This document shows positions 15,354-24,774 of a DNA stretch of 52,716 bases, piece after piece. The notes below the pieces were generated by a model, which was not told the origin of the DNA, did not search any database, and was given only the letters and a program-made list of their open reading frames with translations. A program made the translations under genes and the position numbers. Positions within the stretch are counted from its first letter, which is position 1. Every line of letters starts with the position of its first letter. This DNA comes from Planctomycetota bacterium (GTDB lineage Bacteria; Planctomycetota; UBA1135; GCA-002686595). Location: NCBI GenBank assembly GCA_020847695.1, contig JADLBP010000082.1:1-52716 (forward strand), written 5' to 3'.

Positions 15354-17366
15354 TCACTCCTCTTCGTGCTTGTGGCCGAACTGCGCGAGGATCTTCGCCT
15401 GCTCGTTGACCGGCACCGCCGAGTAGTCGAACAGCGACATGGTGAACGAGCCCTCGCCCGCGGTCTGCGACTTGAGCTCGCGCTGGTACGTCTGCACCGT
15501 CGACAGCGGCGCGTGCGCCTTGATCACGGTGATCCGACCGTCGGCCTCGTTCCACTGGTCGACGACTTGGCCGCGACGGTGGCTCGTCAGGTCGGAGAAG
15601 ATCGCGCCGGCGGCTTCGGTCGGAACCGAGATCACGAGCTCCATCACCGGCTCGAGCAACACCGGGTGCGCCTTCTTGAACGCGTCCATGAACGCGCGCG
15701 CACCGGCGATCTTGAAGCTCGCTTCGTCGGAGTCGACTTCGTGGTACTTGCCGTCGTAGACCTCGAAGTCGAGGTCGACGACCTCGCTGTGCGTCAGCAC
15801 GCCCTTCGCGACCATGTCGCGCATCCCCTTCTCGGTCGCAGGGATCAGGTTGCGCGGGATCGCGCCACCTACGACCGAGTCCGTGAACGTCACGCCGGCG
15901 CCCTTCTCGAGCGGACGGACGCGCACGTAGCACTCACCGAACTGCCCGCGACCGCCGGATTGCTTCTTGTGGCGGTAGTGGCCTTCGGCGGGACGGGTGA
16001 TCGTCTCCTTGTAGTGGATGCGCGGCAGGTGCGAGGTCACCTCGACGCCGTAGCGGCGCTTCAGCCGCTGCTCCATCACCTGAAGGTGCAGCTCGCTCAT
16101 GCCGTGGACGACGAGCTCGTGCGTCAACGGATTGAACGAGCTCTTGTACGTCGGATCCTCGGCGGCGAGCTTGTGCAGCGCCTCGCCGATCTTCTGCTCG
16201 TCGCCGCGCGCCTTCGGCACCACCGCGAGCGAGACCATCGGCTCGGGCTGCGCCGCCATCGGGAACGCGATCAACGGAGTGCCGACGCGGCTGAAGACCT
16301 CGCCGTAGTGCACCGCTTCGACCTTCGAGAACGCGACGATCTCGCCGGGCACCGCTTGCTCGATCGGGTCGCGCTTCTTGCCGGTCATCCGGAAGAGCCC
16401 GCCCATCTTCTCGCCGCGGTCGTTCGACTTCGGGCCGACCAACTGATCCGCGGCCTTCAGCGTGCCGCGCAGGATGCGGACGATGCAGATCTTGCCGACG
16501 TGCGGGTCGGACTTGACGTTGAACGCGTAACCGGCGAGCGGGCCGCCCGGGTCCGGCGGGATCGGCTTGCCGTCGGCGTCGTTCGCGATCGACGTGTCGG
16601 GGTGCGGCGCGAAGTCGTGCATGAAGTCGAGCAGCTTGTCGACGCCGACTCCGGAGATCGGATTGCACGCGAGCACCGGCACGAGCTTGCCCGCCGCGAT
16701 CGCGCGCGGCATGTGCTCGCGCAGCTCTTCCTCGGACAGCGTCTCCGTCTCCAGGTAGCGGTTCAGGAGCTTCTCGTCGGCGCACGCGTCCATCACGCGG
16801 TCCATCAGCGACCGGCGCCAATCGTTCGCGTCGTTCTCGAAGACCGTCGTCACCTTCGAGAAGCCCGGGCCGCTCTTGTCGGGGAACAGCACCGGCACGC
16901 AGACCTCGCCGATCTGCTTCTGGAGGTCCTCGATCACCTCCTCGAAGCTCGCGTTGTCGCCGTCGACGTGCGTCACGACGATCGCGCGGCCGCGCTGCCA
17001 CGTCGCGGCGGTCTCGAGCTTCTTGCGGGCGTTGTACGTCACGCCGCTCGCGCAGCTGATCACGCCGACGACGAGGTCGGTCGCGAACATCGCGGCGTTG
17101 GCGCTGGAGACGAAGTCGGGGTAGCCCGGCGTGTCGAGGAAGGTCCAGAAGAAGCCGTCCTTGACCGCTTGGACCATGCCGCCCTGCAGCGTGTGGCCCT
17201 TCTCCTGCTCCTCGGGCTCGATGTCGACGACGCTGGTCTTGTCGGCGACCGAGCCCTTGCGCGCCGAGGCGCCGATCAAGAACGCGAGCGCGTCGACGAG
17301 GCTCGTCTTGCCCGAGGACGGGTGACCGACGAAGGAGACGTTGCGGATGGCGTCGAGTGCAGTCAT
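15354..17366 (-). CDS. elongation factor G paralogue (EF-G2-like translational GTPase)
   Basis: A 670-aa protein with the five-domain EF-G layout. P-loop is GHPSSGKT (14-21), the G3 motif is DTPGYPDF (78-85, Tyr replacing the catalytic His of DTPGHVDF) and the G4 position reads THVD (132-135) instead of NKxD. Later domains are conserved: KQSGGRGQFGECYVRVRPLE, a domain IV with VVGGAIPRNLIPATEKGMRD, and the domain V region EPVMELVISVP. These changes put it with the EF-G2/fusA2 group, several of which bind GTP but have poor ribosome-dependent GTPase activity. It is unlikely to be the only EF-G of the cell because there is no str operon around it. Role is unknown; stress translation or quality control is possible. 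Confidence 0.88.
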   Translation of the reverse strand: MTALDAIRNVSFVGHPSSGKTSLVDALAFLIGASARKGSVADKTSVVDIEPEEQEKGHTLQGGMVQAVKDGFFWTFLDTPGYPDFVSSANAAMFATDLVVGVISCASGVTYNARKKLETAATWQRGRAIVVTHVDGDNASFEEVIEDLQKQIGEVCVPVLFPDKSGPGFSKVTTVFENDANDWRRSLMDRVMDACADEKLLNRYLETETLSEEELREHMPRAIAAGKLVPVLACNPISGVGVDKLLDFMHDFAPHPDTSIANDADGKPIPPDPGGPLAGYAFNVKSDPHVGKICIVRILRGTLKAADQLVGPKSNDRGEKMGGLFRMTGKKRDPIEQAVPGEIVAFSKVEAVHYGEVFSRVGTPLIAFPMAAQPEPMVSLAVVPKARGDEQKIGEALHKLAAEDPTYKSSFNPLTHELVVHGMSELHLQVMEQRLKRRYGVEVTSHLPRIHYKETITRPAEGHYRHKKQSGGRGQFGECYVRVRPLEKGAGVTFTDSVVGGAIPRNLIPATEKGMRDMVAKGVLTHSEVVDLDFEVYDGKYHEVDSDEASFKIAGARAFMDAFKKAHPVLLEPVMELVISVPTEAAGAIFSDLTSHRRGQVVDQWNEADGRITVIKAHAPLSTVQTYQRELKSQTAGEGSFTMSLFDYSAVPVNEQAKILAQFGHKHEEE

Positions 17367-17397
17367 CGATTCGAGTTGGGGCTCGGGTCGTGAAGAA

Positions 17398-17425
17398 CGG
17401 ACGCCGCCCGCGTGGGCGGCGTCCG
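17398..17425. other. 12-bp perfect inverted repeat in the EF-G-like gene leader
   Basis: CGGACGCCGCCC / GGGCGGCGTCCG with a 4-nt GCGT loop, about 32 nt upstream of the EF-G-like ATG and downstream of the ompA-like terminator. It could be a leader structure controlling translation, or a second terminator. Confidence 0.5.
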
Positions 17426-17505
17426 GTGTGGTGAGGCGCTCATCCTAGCGTCGGAGTCGGGCCGCGCGGGAGACCGGAAACCCGGGCCGAAGTACGCACT
17501 CCCAT

Positions 17506-17536
17506 GAAAAGAAAGAGGCCCGCCGGAGCGAGCCTC
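17506..17536 (-). terminator. rho-independent terminator after the OmpA-like gene
   Basis: On the minus strand a 9-bp stem (GAGGCTCGC / GCGGGCCTC, one G-U) with tetraloop TCCG is followed directly by TTTCTTTTC. It lies 58 nt after the stop at 17594 and is the clearest intrinsic terminator of the window, ending the lipoprotein/pilD/OmpA block. Confidence 0.85.
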
Positions 17537-17593
17537 GATTCCGTCGGCGCAAGCCGCGCGGCGCACGTCGCGCCGCGCGAAGCGCGCGGTGCG

Positions 17594-18247
17594 TCACTGC
17601 GCGTGCACGGTGATCTCGACGCGACGGTTCTTCGCCTTGTTGGCCTTGGAATCGTTGCCGGCGAGCGGGCGGTATTCGCCCCAGCCCGCGACGACGCACT
17701 GGCCATCGGCGAGGTTCGCTTCTTCGACGAGGTAGTGCAGCACCGCCATCGAACGAGCGATCGACAGCGCGCGGTTCGATTCGAACTTCGACTTCTGGAT
17801 CGGATCGGAGTCGGTGTGTCCCTCGATCCAGTACTCGTCGTCGGCGTACTTCTCGCGCAGCGTCTTCGCGACCGCGGCGAGCGCCTTCTTACCCTTCGAC
17901 GAGAGCTCGGCCTTGCCCGAGTCGAACGTCACGTCCGACGAGATGGTGATCACCATGTTCCCGTCGCGCATGCCGTAGGTCACGCCCTCGCGATCGAGGT
18001 CGGGGAAGTCCTGTGCGGTGGTCCGCACCGGTTCCGCGAGCAACCGAGCGTGCGCTTCGGCGAGTTGGCGATCGAGCGTCGCGTTCTGCGCGTTCAGATC
18101 GCGGTTGGTGTTCTTGACTGCGGTGCGCTCTTCGCGCAACGCCCTGATCTCGGCGTCGCGGTCGGCGAGTGCTTGCTGATAGCGCGTGTTCGTGCAGCTC
18201 GCGAGCGCGAGCGCGACGAGCGCGAGGCTCCAAACGTTGAACTTCAT
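17594..18247 (-). CDS. OmpA/Pal-like peptidoglycan-binding lipoprotein
   Basis: A 217-aa lipoprotein with signal peptide and lipobox LASC (Cys18). Residues about 22-70 form a heptad-like coiled coil (ADRDAEIRALREERTAVKNTNRDL is part of it), and residues about 95-215 are an OmpA C-terminal domain: VTFDSGKAELSSKGKKAL, the signature EGHTDSDPI, the NRALSIARSMAVLHYLVE helix and the final NRRVEITV. The domain binds diaminopimelate in peptidoglycan, so the protein probably ties the outer membrane to the wall. The coiled coil before the OmpA domain resembles Pal-like or Lpp-like tethers. It follows pilD with a 130-bp gap and GGAAGGG upstream, and ends at a strong terminator. Confidence 0.88.
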   Translation of the reverse strand: MKFNVWSLALVALALASCTNTRYQQALADRDAEIRALREERTAVKNTNRDLNAQNATLDRQLAEAHARLLAEPVRTTAQDFPDLDREGVTYGMRDGNMVITISSDVTFDSGKAELSSKGKKALAAVAKTLREKYADDEYWIEGHTDSDPIQKSKFESNRALSIARSMAVLHYLVEEANLADGQCVVAGWGEYRPLAGNDSKANKAKNRRVEITVHAQ

Positions 18248-18377
18248 GGCGAGGTGAGTCCCTTCCTCGAGAGACCGAATGCAGGCGATGTCCGTGGGTG
18301 ATGTGCCGCGTTCCGAGGAGACATCCAGCGCAGTTCGCGCGCCCGAGAGCGCTGCGCGGCGAACGCGCAATCACCCC

Positions 18378-19292
18378 TCAGAACCAGGCACGCACATCAT
18401 TCCAAGCCAAGAGCACGATTCCAATGCCCAGCGCGAGATACGGGCCGAAGGGCAGGTAGCGCCCGATGACGCGCGCGGTCTGGAACGAGCGTCCGAACGG
18501 ACGCGCGGCACGCCGACGACGCACCCGCGCTCGCGCGATCCACAGCACGCGCACGATGTTCGCGACGCCGACGACCGACGCGACCAGCGACGCGACGAGC
18601 AGCGCCGCCAACGTCCCGCCCGGCCCGAGCAACCCGCCGGCGCCGCACAGGAGCTTCACGTCGCCGAAACCCATCGCTTCGCGCCCGTAGATGCGCTCGC
18701 CGATCCAGCCGATGCACCAGAGGATCCCGCCGCCGACCGCCATCCCTGCGAGCGTCGCCACCATCGCCGGCCACCGACCGACCGCGGCGCCTTCCGCGAG
18801 GTGCCGGGCCAGCGCGGTGTCGGAATGGATCTCCGGCAGCACGAGCGCGACCAGCGGAGCGAGCACCATCCCTCCGATCGACACTTCGTCGGGGATCTCG
18901 AAGCAGTCGAAGTCGACGAACGTCGCAACGATCAGCCCGGAGAGCACCAGCAAGTGCACCAGGAGCAGCCCCCACTGCTCGGGCGCGAGCCGCCAGGCCG
19001 CGAACGCCCAGACTCCGGAGGTCAACAGCTCGACCAGCGGGTATCGCCACGGGATGCGCCAGCCGCACCCGCGACAGCGGCCGCGCAGCAGGCTCCACGA
19101 AACCACCGGGACATTCTCGTACCAGCGGATCTCGCGCTTGCAGCTCGGGCACTGCGAGCGCTTCGGGTTCGAGACCGTCATGTCCTCGCGCGGCAATCGG
19201 TAGATCGCCACGTTCAGGAACGAGCCGACGAACAGCCCGAAGAGGCCGACGACGAGCGCTCGGGCGAGGTCGGAGAGGTCGTACCAGCCCAT
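18378..19292 (-). CDS. pilD: prepilin peptidase PilD (A24 aspartyl protease/N-methylase)
   Basis: A 304-aa polytopic membrane enzyme that cleaves class III leaders and methylates the new N-terminus. The N-terminal domain has FVGSFLNVAIYRLPRE and a zinc tetracysteine site (CPSC ... CRGC), typical of PilD/GspO. The two catalytic aspartates are in FVDFDCFEIPD and in MGFGDVKLL (GxGD motif). The ATG overlaps the stop of the upstream lipoprotein gene by one base (TGATG), so the two are translated together. It would process the pilins at 7.0 and 12.2 kb. Its location in a surface-lipoprotein operon rather than beside pilB-pilC is unusual. Confidence 0.94.
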   Translation of the reverse strand: MGWYDLSDLARALVVGLFGLFVGSFLNVAIYRLPREDMTVSNPKRSQCPSCKREIRWYENVPVVSWSLLRGRCRGCGWRIPWRYPLVELLTSGVWAFAAWRLAPEQWGLLLVHLLVLSGLIVATFVDFDCFEIPDEVSIGGMVLAPLVALVLPEIHSDTALARHLAEGAAVGRWPAMVATLAGMAVGGGILWCIGWIGERIYGREAMGFGDVKLLCGAGGLLGPGGTLAALLVASLVASVVGVANIVRVLWIARARVRRRRAARPFGRSFQTARVIGRYLPFGPYLALGIGIVLLAWNDVRAWF

Positions 19293-21295
19293 CAGCGCTC
19301 CGCACCCTCGACGCGGTCCCACGAAAGCGTGACGTCGTCGATCCAAGGCGGGTCCCAGCTCGGTCGATCCGCGGTCTCGGGCGTGCTCGGACCGACCGCG
19401 TCCGCGAAGACCGAGAGCTCGAGCAAGAGGCGCAGGCTCTTCGCCTCGGCGAACAGCGCCGGATCGTCGACGCAAACCTCGCCGGAGCCCGCGCCGGCGC
19501 CCTCTCCGATGAAGCGCACGCGGATCGAGGCCTCGCCTTCGGGGACGATCGCTCGGCGATTGCCGGCGAAGCCGTTGACGATCGCGCCGGAATGCCAGCG
19601 CTGGACGCCGCCTTCGGGCGGGATGGCGGCGGACAGGACTTGGAACACCAGCTTTTCCCCGGGCTGCAAGGGATTTCGGATCGGCGGATCGAGCACCCAA
19701 GGCAATTCGGTCGCGCCGCGGACCAGGAGCTCATTCCTGCCTCCCTTGCGCGCGTCGTCGACCGCCGAGCTGCCCCAGTGCATCAGGACGATGCCCCCGC
19801 CGAGCTTCTCCAGGTAGAAACCCGGGCCGATCGTCCGCGGTCGTCCGTCTGCGTCGATCGCCTCGAGCTCGCCGGAGATCCGGATGCGCCCGCCGGCGAC
19901 CAAGAGCAGCGGCCCCGCGACCCGCACCCGCCCCGAGATCGTCAAGTCGCCGCCGGCGACCAGCACCGTCCAGCTCGAGCGCGGCAGGCTTTCGTCGCGC
20001 GCCGCCGCGAGGTCGCGCTCGCGCAGGGCCGCGAGCCATGCGCTCAACGTCGTCGGCTCGCCGAGCGGGCCGAGTGAGCCGACGGCCTCGCGCACCAAAG
20101 CTCCGGCGATCGTCAACCGGCGTTGCGCTCGCAGGACGACGAGACCGGGCGTCGAGCCCAGCGAGACCGTCTCGCCGCGCGCGACCTCGAGCTGGCGCGC
20201 GGCGAGGTCGCGGCGCGTTTCCTCGCCGGAGAGCGAGACGTTGCCGATGCTGCCGTCGCCGGCGGCCGCCGGGTAGCGGACCTCGACCTTGCCGCTGATC
20301 CCCGACCACAGCGCGGTGCCGTCGGCCTGCGGGACCTCGGCGGGCGAGCGCAACGCGGTGTCGACGAACGACTCGACGTGCGAACCGACCGAAGCCTGCG
20401 CGGAGCCGGCCTCGACGCGCAAGTGCAATCGCCGGGCGCTGAACGGCCAAACCGGGTGGCCGCCGAAATCGAGCAGCGCGACGGTGGGCTCGATCCAGAG
20501 CTCGTATTCGCCCGCCGCGAGTGTGACCACCGGCACCAGGTGGACGATCGTCCGTCCGCGCGACGCGTGATCGAGCGGATCCCGGTTGTCGACCAGCACC
20601 GCGCGCAACGGCACTCGATCGCCGCGCTTCACCTCGCCGGCGAGGCGGCGGATCGGGCGCAGCACGAAGTCCTCCGCGCGCAAGCTCGATGGATCGATCG
20701 GCTCGCCGCCTTCGAGCTCGATCGGTCCGGTCGGCGCCACCCGCTTGGGCTCGGCGCTGTTGATCTGGATCGGACGGCCGACCTCGGGGCTCTGGTCCTC
20801 GAATACCGGCCCCGCCCGCGGAGCAGCGACCGAAACGGTCCGGAAGCGCCACTCGACCGAGCGTGCGAGCGGCGCGCCGTCCTTCGAGCGCAGCCCGTCG
20901 GGGAACGGGAAGCCCGACAAGCGGACCGTGTACTCGGTGTCCGGCAGGTATCCGCCGTCGTCGAGCGTTCGAGCGAGCACCGGCGCGGGCTCGAAACGGA
21001 TCTCGTCGCCGTCGACGAAGAGCTCCCCGCGAGGGCTGCGCCCGTCGACCGCCGCGATGCGCACCGAGCGGCGGTGGACCGACGCGGGATCGAGCTCGGC
21101 GTCGAAGTGGAAGACCAGCGCTTCGTTGAGGTAGACGCCGGTCGGGTTCTTCGGGCGGACCTGCGTGAGCCCGAGCACGCGCGCCGAATCCGCGCGCGTC
21201 GAGCATCCCCCCAGGCCGGCCAGCGCGAGCAGCACCCAAACAGAGCCCGCGCGGCGCGCGGCCTCGATCGGCCAGTGCACCACGCGGGCATTCAA
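19292..21295 (-). CDS. Ig-like lipoprotein coupled to pilD (667 aa)
   Basis: A secreted lipoprotein with signal peptide WVLLALAGLGGC (Cys31) and a good LGGC lipobox. Residues about 45-155 form an SbsA-type Ig domain (LNEALVFHFDAELDPASVHRRSVRI ... VEWRFRTV). A second Ig-like unit follows (EPIDPSSLRAEDFVLRPI). Residues about 380-490 show short parallel strands (GDLTISGRVRVAGPLLLVAGG; RIRISGELEAIDADG), resembling the beta-helix module of the larger relatives but without their glycine runs. The C-terminus (LRLLLELSVFAD ... WIDDVTLSW) matches the shared C-terminal module. TTG at 21295 is the listed start; in-frame GTGs at 21283 and 21280 would give a more usual signal peptide. Its TGA overlaps the pilD ATG. 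Function unknown. Confidence 0.75.
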   Translation of the reverse strand: MNARVVHWPIEAARRAGSVWVLLALAGLGGCSTRADSARVLGLTQVRPKNPTGVYLNEALVFHFDAELDPASVHRRSVRIAAVDGRSPRGELFVDGDEIRFEPAPVLARTLDDGGYLPDTEYTVRLSGFPFPDGLRSKDGAPLARSVEWRFRTVSVAAPRAGPVFEDQSPEVGRPIQINSAEPKRVAPTGPIELEGGEPIDPSSLRAEDFVLRPIRRLAGEVKRGDRVPLRAVLVDNRDPLDHASRGRTIVHLVPVVTLAAGEYELWIEPTVALLDFGGHPVWPFSARRLHLRVEAGSAQASVGSHVESFVDTALRSPAEVPQADGTALWSGISGKVEVRYPAAAGDGSIGNVSLSGEETRRDLAARQLEVARGETVSLGSTPGLVVLRAQRRLTIAGALVREAVGSLGPLGEPTTLSAWLAALRERDLAAARDESLPRSSWTVLVAGGDLTISGRVRVAGPLLLVAGGRIRISGELEAIDADGRPRTIGPGFYLEKLGGGIVLMHWGSSAVDDARKGGRNELLVRGATELPWVLDPPIRNPLQPGEKLVFQVLSAAIPPEGGVQRWHSGAIVNGFAGNRRAIVPEGEASIRVRFIGEGAGAGSGEVCVDDPALFAEAKSLRLLLELSVFADAVGPSTPETADRPSWDPPWIDDVTLSWDRVEGAER

Positions 21296-21344
21296 GCAAG
21301 TCGTCGGAGCGGACTCCAGGCGACTCGCGGCGGTCCGCTGCGAA

Positions 21345-24300
21345 TCAGTAGCGGAACGGCACCCGGATGAAGTCGAGGGCAGGCTTCGGGCTGTTGGCGT
21401 CGAGGCCCGCGCCGAGCGCGTCGATGTCGAACGAGACGTCGAAGCGGAGGAACCGCGCGGTGCCGGCGGTCAGGCCGGTCAGCGTCGACAGATCGGTGAC
21501 CTGGCCGAACGTCGCCGGCTCGATCGGGTTGCCGAGCGAGTCCGCCGTGGTGACCTCGAACTGCACCTGGACCGTCGCGCTGGACGGCAGGTCGTCGACC
21601 GTGCCCGCGGTGGCGATGCGGAAGTACGCCGGGATCAACGCCGCCGTGCGCGGGTTGGTGCCGATCGCGGTCAGGTCCTTGCCCGCGGCGGTCGCTTGGA
21701 CCGTCAGCGTCACGAGGCCCGGGCCGCTCGCGTAGCTCGCCGAGCTGACTTCGTAGCGCTCGAGCTGCAGACCGTCGGTGATCTCCACCAGGTAGTGCTT
21801 GAGCAGCGACGGATTGCCGGTCAGGCCCGCATCGAGCCCCGAACCATCCATCACGATCTTGAACGGAGTCGTGATGTACGGCGCATTGACGCCGGCCGGG
21901 TCGATGTTCGCTGCCGCGATCACCGGGGTCAGCATGTTGACCGACGATCCGGTCGTCTGCACGAAGCCGGTCAGCGGATCGGTGCCCTGGAAGTCGAACA
22001 CCTCCGGACGCTCCAGGCCGGGACCGCCGCCGAAGGCGCCGAGTCCCAGCGGAATCCACGTCGAGCGCGCGCGGGAGCGGCGGCCGAAGCTCGGCACCAT
22101 CCGCGCCGTCGGGTTGACACCGAGCTGCGTCGACGCGCACAGCGGGCGCGGCTTGCAGATCACGTCGAGCGTCTTGCCCGGAGGCAGCAGGAGGTCGACA
22201 CCCGGAGTGAAGTCGTTGACGTGCATCTGGATGATGCCCGGGCCGCCGTCGCCGCCCGCGCCGTCGACGTGACCGAGGCACGCGTTGGTGCCGGTGGTCG
22301 GATACCCGCTCGGGCAGGCGTCGGCCGCCGGAGCGGACTCGATCACGCCGCCCGCACCCGGGCCCGCGCCACCGACGTCGCTCTTGCCGTTGCCGCCCTC
22401 GCCGCCGGTGGCGAGGATCGCCACCGAGTTCGAGCCGGTCACCAGGCTGAGGTCGATCTGCTGCGCCGACTCGAGCACGACGTGGCCGCCGGAGCCGCCG
22501 CCGGAGCCGCCACCGACGCGGTCGAAGTAGTTGGTGTTCTCGCCGCCGCCGCCGCTGCCGCCTCGGCATTCGATCTGGCCGGCCGCGCCGAAGATGATGT
22601 CGTCGAGCGCGAGGACGTGCAGCGAACCGCCGCCGCCGCCGCCGCCGGAACCCTTCTCATCGCCCGTCGGATCGAAGGGCGACTCGGGGAACGGCTGACC
22701 CGCGGTGTACGACGCGTCGCCGCCCGCACCGCCGCCGGAACCGGCCCACGGACGCTTCAGCTCGCCGAGCGTGACCGTGTTGTTGGTCAGGTCGAGCTGG
22801 TAGCCGAAGAAGTTGTTGGTCGAGTCGTTGTCCGCGAACGGCGCCGGACCGATCGAACCGCCCATCGGCGGGCACTGGCCGGTGACGCCACCCTTCGGGG
22901 GAGTCGGGTCCGAGCACGCCAGCGCGATCGTCGTGAAGCCGAGCAGGTTCGGGAAGCCCGGCTCGACGTCGAGGCCGATGTAGGTCTGGTCGAAGCCGGT
23001 GAAGCCCGGGGGCGCCGGCTGGGACGCGCCCAGCGTCCCGCCGCCGCCGCCCGCGCCGCGGCGGTACGCGACTCCTTGCTTGGTGTCGTTCCAGCCCGTC
23101 TCGCCTCCGACCCCGCCGCCATCGGCTTGGTTGAAGGCGCCGAACCCGTTGCCGCCCTTTGGCGACGAAGCGCTGGTCAGCGGGCTGCCGGTGCCGCCAC
23201 GACCGCCACCGCACTGGCCGGCCGCGCCGGGCTCCGGGATGTTGGTCGTGTTGAGCGTCGCGACACCCGGGGTGTCCGATCCGGAGACGATCACGCGCCC
23301 ATCGATCTTCACCCAGCCCGTGGCGAGGATCACCGCGGGATTGGGACCGAGCACGACCAGGTTCCCGCCCGCCTCGACCCAGAGGTTGCGGACGTCGAGC
23401 ACGCCGCCGACGGCGACCTGCGTCGCGGTCGCGAGGAAGTTCGGGCCGCCGGTGAAGGTGCTGGACACCGTGTCCCAAATCACCGTCTTGCCCGCGGGGA
23501 TCTTGAGGTCGAACGTCGCCGACGGACCACCGGTCCCGGTGAAGCCGACGCTCGGCGCGAGCTGACCACCGGACCAGGACGCGATCGGGTCGCCGAAGCC
23601 CGCAGTCGTGTCGAAGTGCGCCTGCGTCGAGAATTCTTCGAGGACCTCGTCGGCCAGCGGGGTCGGAGAGACCTGGGTGCGAGCGCGCGCGAAGTTGAGC
23701 TCGTCCTGCGGGCGGGTTTCACCGACCAGGTCGGAGAACTGGGCCGCGATCACGCCGCGCAGCAAAGCGTCGGGCGGCACGATGCCCTTCGGCTCGATCC
23801 GCACGATCGCACCGGAGGCGACGCAGTTGCCAACGAGCGTCACGTCGCAATCGAGCGGCGAGAACGTGTTGTTCGCCGGGTCGGACAGATAGTCCCAGCG
23901 GAGCCGGCCCGACGACACGTTGGTCGCGCTCGGGTCGATCGGCTGGTCGAAGTAGATCACCAACGCGACGTCCGAGCTCGCGTCCGAGAGCAGGTTCAGC
24001 GGCAGCAGTCCGCCCGGCAGGTCCGGGTCGTTCTCGAGCGTGACGTTCTGTGCCGCGTCCTTCTGGAAGTAAACGCGCTTGTTGGTGTCGCCGCCGAGCT
24101 CGATGTACGTGTAGTTCGGATCGAGGTCGTCCGCCGAGCTCGAGGCCGAGCGCACGCGCGGCTTCGGACCGCCGAACACCGGGTCGTAGAAGATCTGGCT
24201 CGCGGTCGTCGAAGTCGGCGTCGTGAAGAAGATCGCCTGGCTCGACGTCAGCGAATCCCCGCTGGTCGACTGCACCGTCAAGCCGGTGGTCTGTGCGCTG

Positions 24301-24701
24301 CCGAGCACCTTCAGCTCGTAGTTGACGCCACCCGGCTTGAAGCCCGCGTCCGAAAGATCGGCGAGCTTCGGGCAGACCGGCTGGAACACAACGACGTTCT
24401 TCAGCACCTTCGTCGAGTCGGTCGGGTCCTGCTTGTAGGAGAACTCGCCCGAGGACGGCGCACCGAAGACCTCGCGGATCTGAACGGTGTTCAGGTTGAC
24501 CGTGTTGAGGTCGACCGGCTTCGAGAAGGTGAACTCGATCGCCCGGTTGATGCGCCAGATCGAGTTGTTGGACACGCTGACCGCGGTCAGAGCGAAGTCC
24601 GAACCACCGGATCCGCCACCACCGGAGCAGCCCGTGAGCGCGACGAGGGAGGTCAGGACGACCAATCCGCGCAGCGACGAGAGAGACTTACCGTTCGTCA
24701 T
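21345..24701 (-). CDS. large Ig-like/glycine-rich lipoprotein (1118 aa)
   Basis: A lipoprotein with signal peptide and canonical lipobox LTGC (Cys25). After a Gly/Ser linker an SbsA-like Ig domain follows (INRAIEFTFSKPVDLNTVNLNTVQIRE), then a second with DVALVIYFDQPIDPSATNVSSG. Residues about 500-560 carry beta-helix-like strands (AVILATGWVKIDGRVIVSG) and residues about 570-860 alternate such strands with long glycine loops. It ends in the shared C-terminal beta module (LRFDVSFDI ... FIRVPF). The ATG at 24701 is chosen from the signal peptide; the open frame extends 93 codons further upstream into the next gene. Nearly equal in length and domain order to the 1117-aa protein at 1.6 kb, so the two are paralogues. 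It sits 49 bp before the 667-aa lipoprotein gene. Confidence 0.82.
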   Translation of the reverse strand: MTNGKSLSSLRGLVVLTSLVALTGCSGGGGSGGSDFALTAVSVSNNSIWRINRAIEFTFSKPVDLNTVNLNTVQIREVFGAPSSGEFSYKQDPTDSTKVLKNVVVFQPVCPKLADLSDAGFKPGGVNYELKVLGSAQTTGLTVQSTSGDSLTSSQAIFFTTPTSTTASQIFYDPVFGGPKPRVRSASSSADDLDPNYTYIELGGDTNKRVYFQKDAAQNVTLENDPDLPGGLLPLNLLSDASSDVALVIYFDQPIDPSATNVSSGRLRWDYLSDPANNTFSPLDCDVTLVGNCVASGAIVRIEPKGIVPPDALLRGVIAAQFSDLVGETRPQDELNFARARTQVSPTPLADEVLEEFSTQAHFDTTAGFGDPIASWSGGQLAPSVGFTGTGGPSATFDLKIPAGKTVIWDTVSSTFTGGPNFLATATQVAVGGVLDVRNLWVEAGGNLVVLGPNPAVILATGWVKIDGRVIVSGSDTPGVATLNTTNIPEPGAAGQCGGGRGGTGSPLTSASSPKGGNGFGAFNQADGGGVGGETGWNDTKQGVAYRRGAGGGGGTLGASQPAPPGFTGFDQTYIGLDVEPGFPNLLGFTTIALACSDPTPPKGGVTGQCPPMGGSIGPAPFADNDSTNNFFGYQLDLTNNTVTLGELKRPWAGSGGGAGGDASYTAGQPFPESPFDPTGDEKGSGGGGGGGSLHVLALDDIIFGAAGQIECRGGSGGGGENTNYFDRVGGGSGGGSGGHVVLESAQQIDLSLVTGSNSVAILATGGEGGNGKSDVGGAGPGAGGVIESAPAADACPSGYPTTGTNACLGHVDGAGGDGGPGIIQMHVNDFTPGVDLLLPPGKTLDVICKPRPLCASTQLGVNPTARMVPSFGRRSRARSTWIPLGLGAFGGGPGLERPEVFDFQGTDPLTGFVQTTGSSVNMLTPVIAAANIDPAGVNAPYITTPFKIVMDGSGLDAGLTGNPSLLKHYLVEITDGLQLERYEVSSASYASGPGLVTLTVQATAAGKDLTAIGTNPRTAALIPAYFRIATAGTVDDLPSSATVQVQFEVTTADSLGNPIEPATFGQVTDLSTLTGLTAGTARFLRFDVSFDIDALGAGLDANSPKPALDFIRVPFRY

Positions 24702-24774
24702 TTGGATGTCGGGGACGTCGAGGACGTCGAGGATGTCGTGGAAGTCGGGCGTGCCGAGGGGGAGTTCGAGCGAA

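Noticed and set aside
21291..21295. ATG at 21291 as start of the 667-aa lipoprotein
   Set aside because: It is in a different frame; the lipoprotein frame has only TTG (21295) or GTG (21283, 21280) near the signal peptide.
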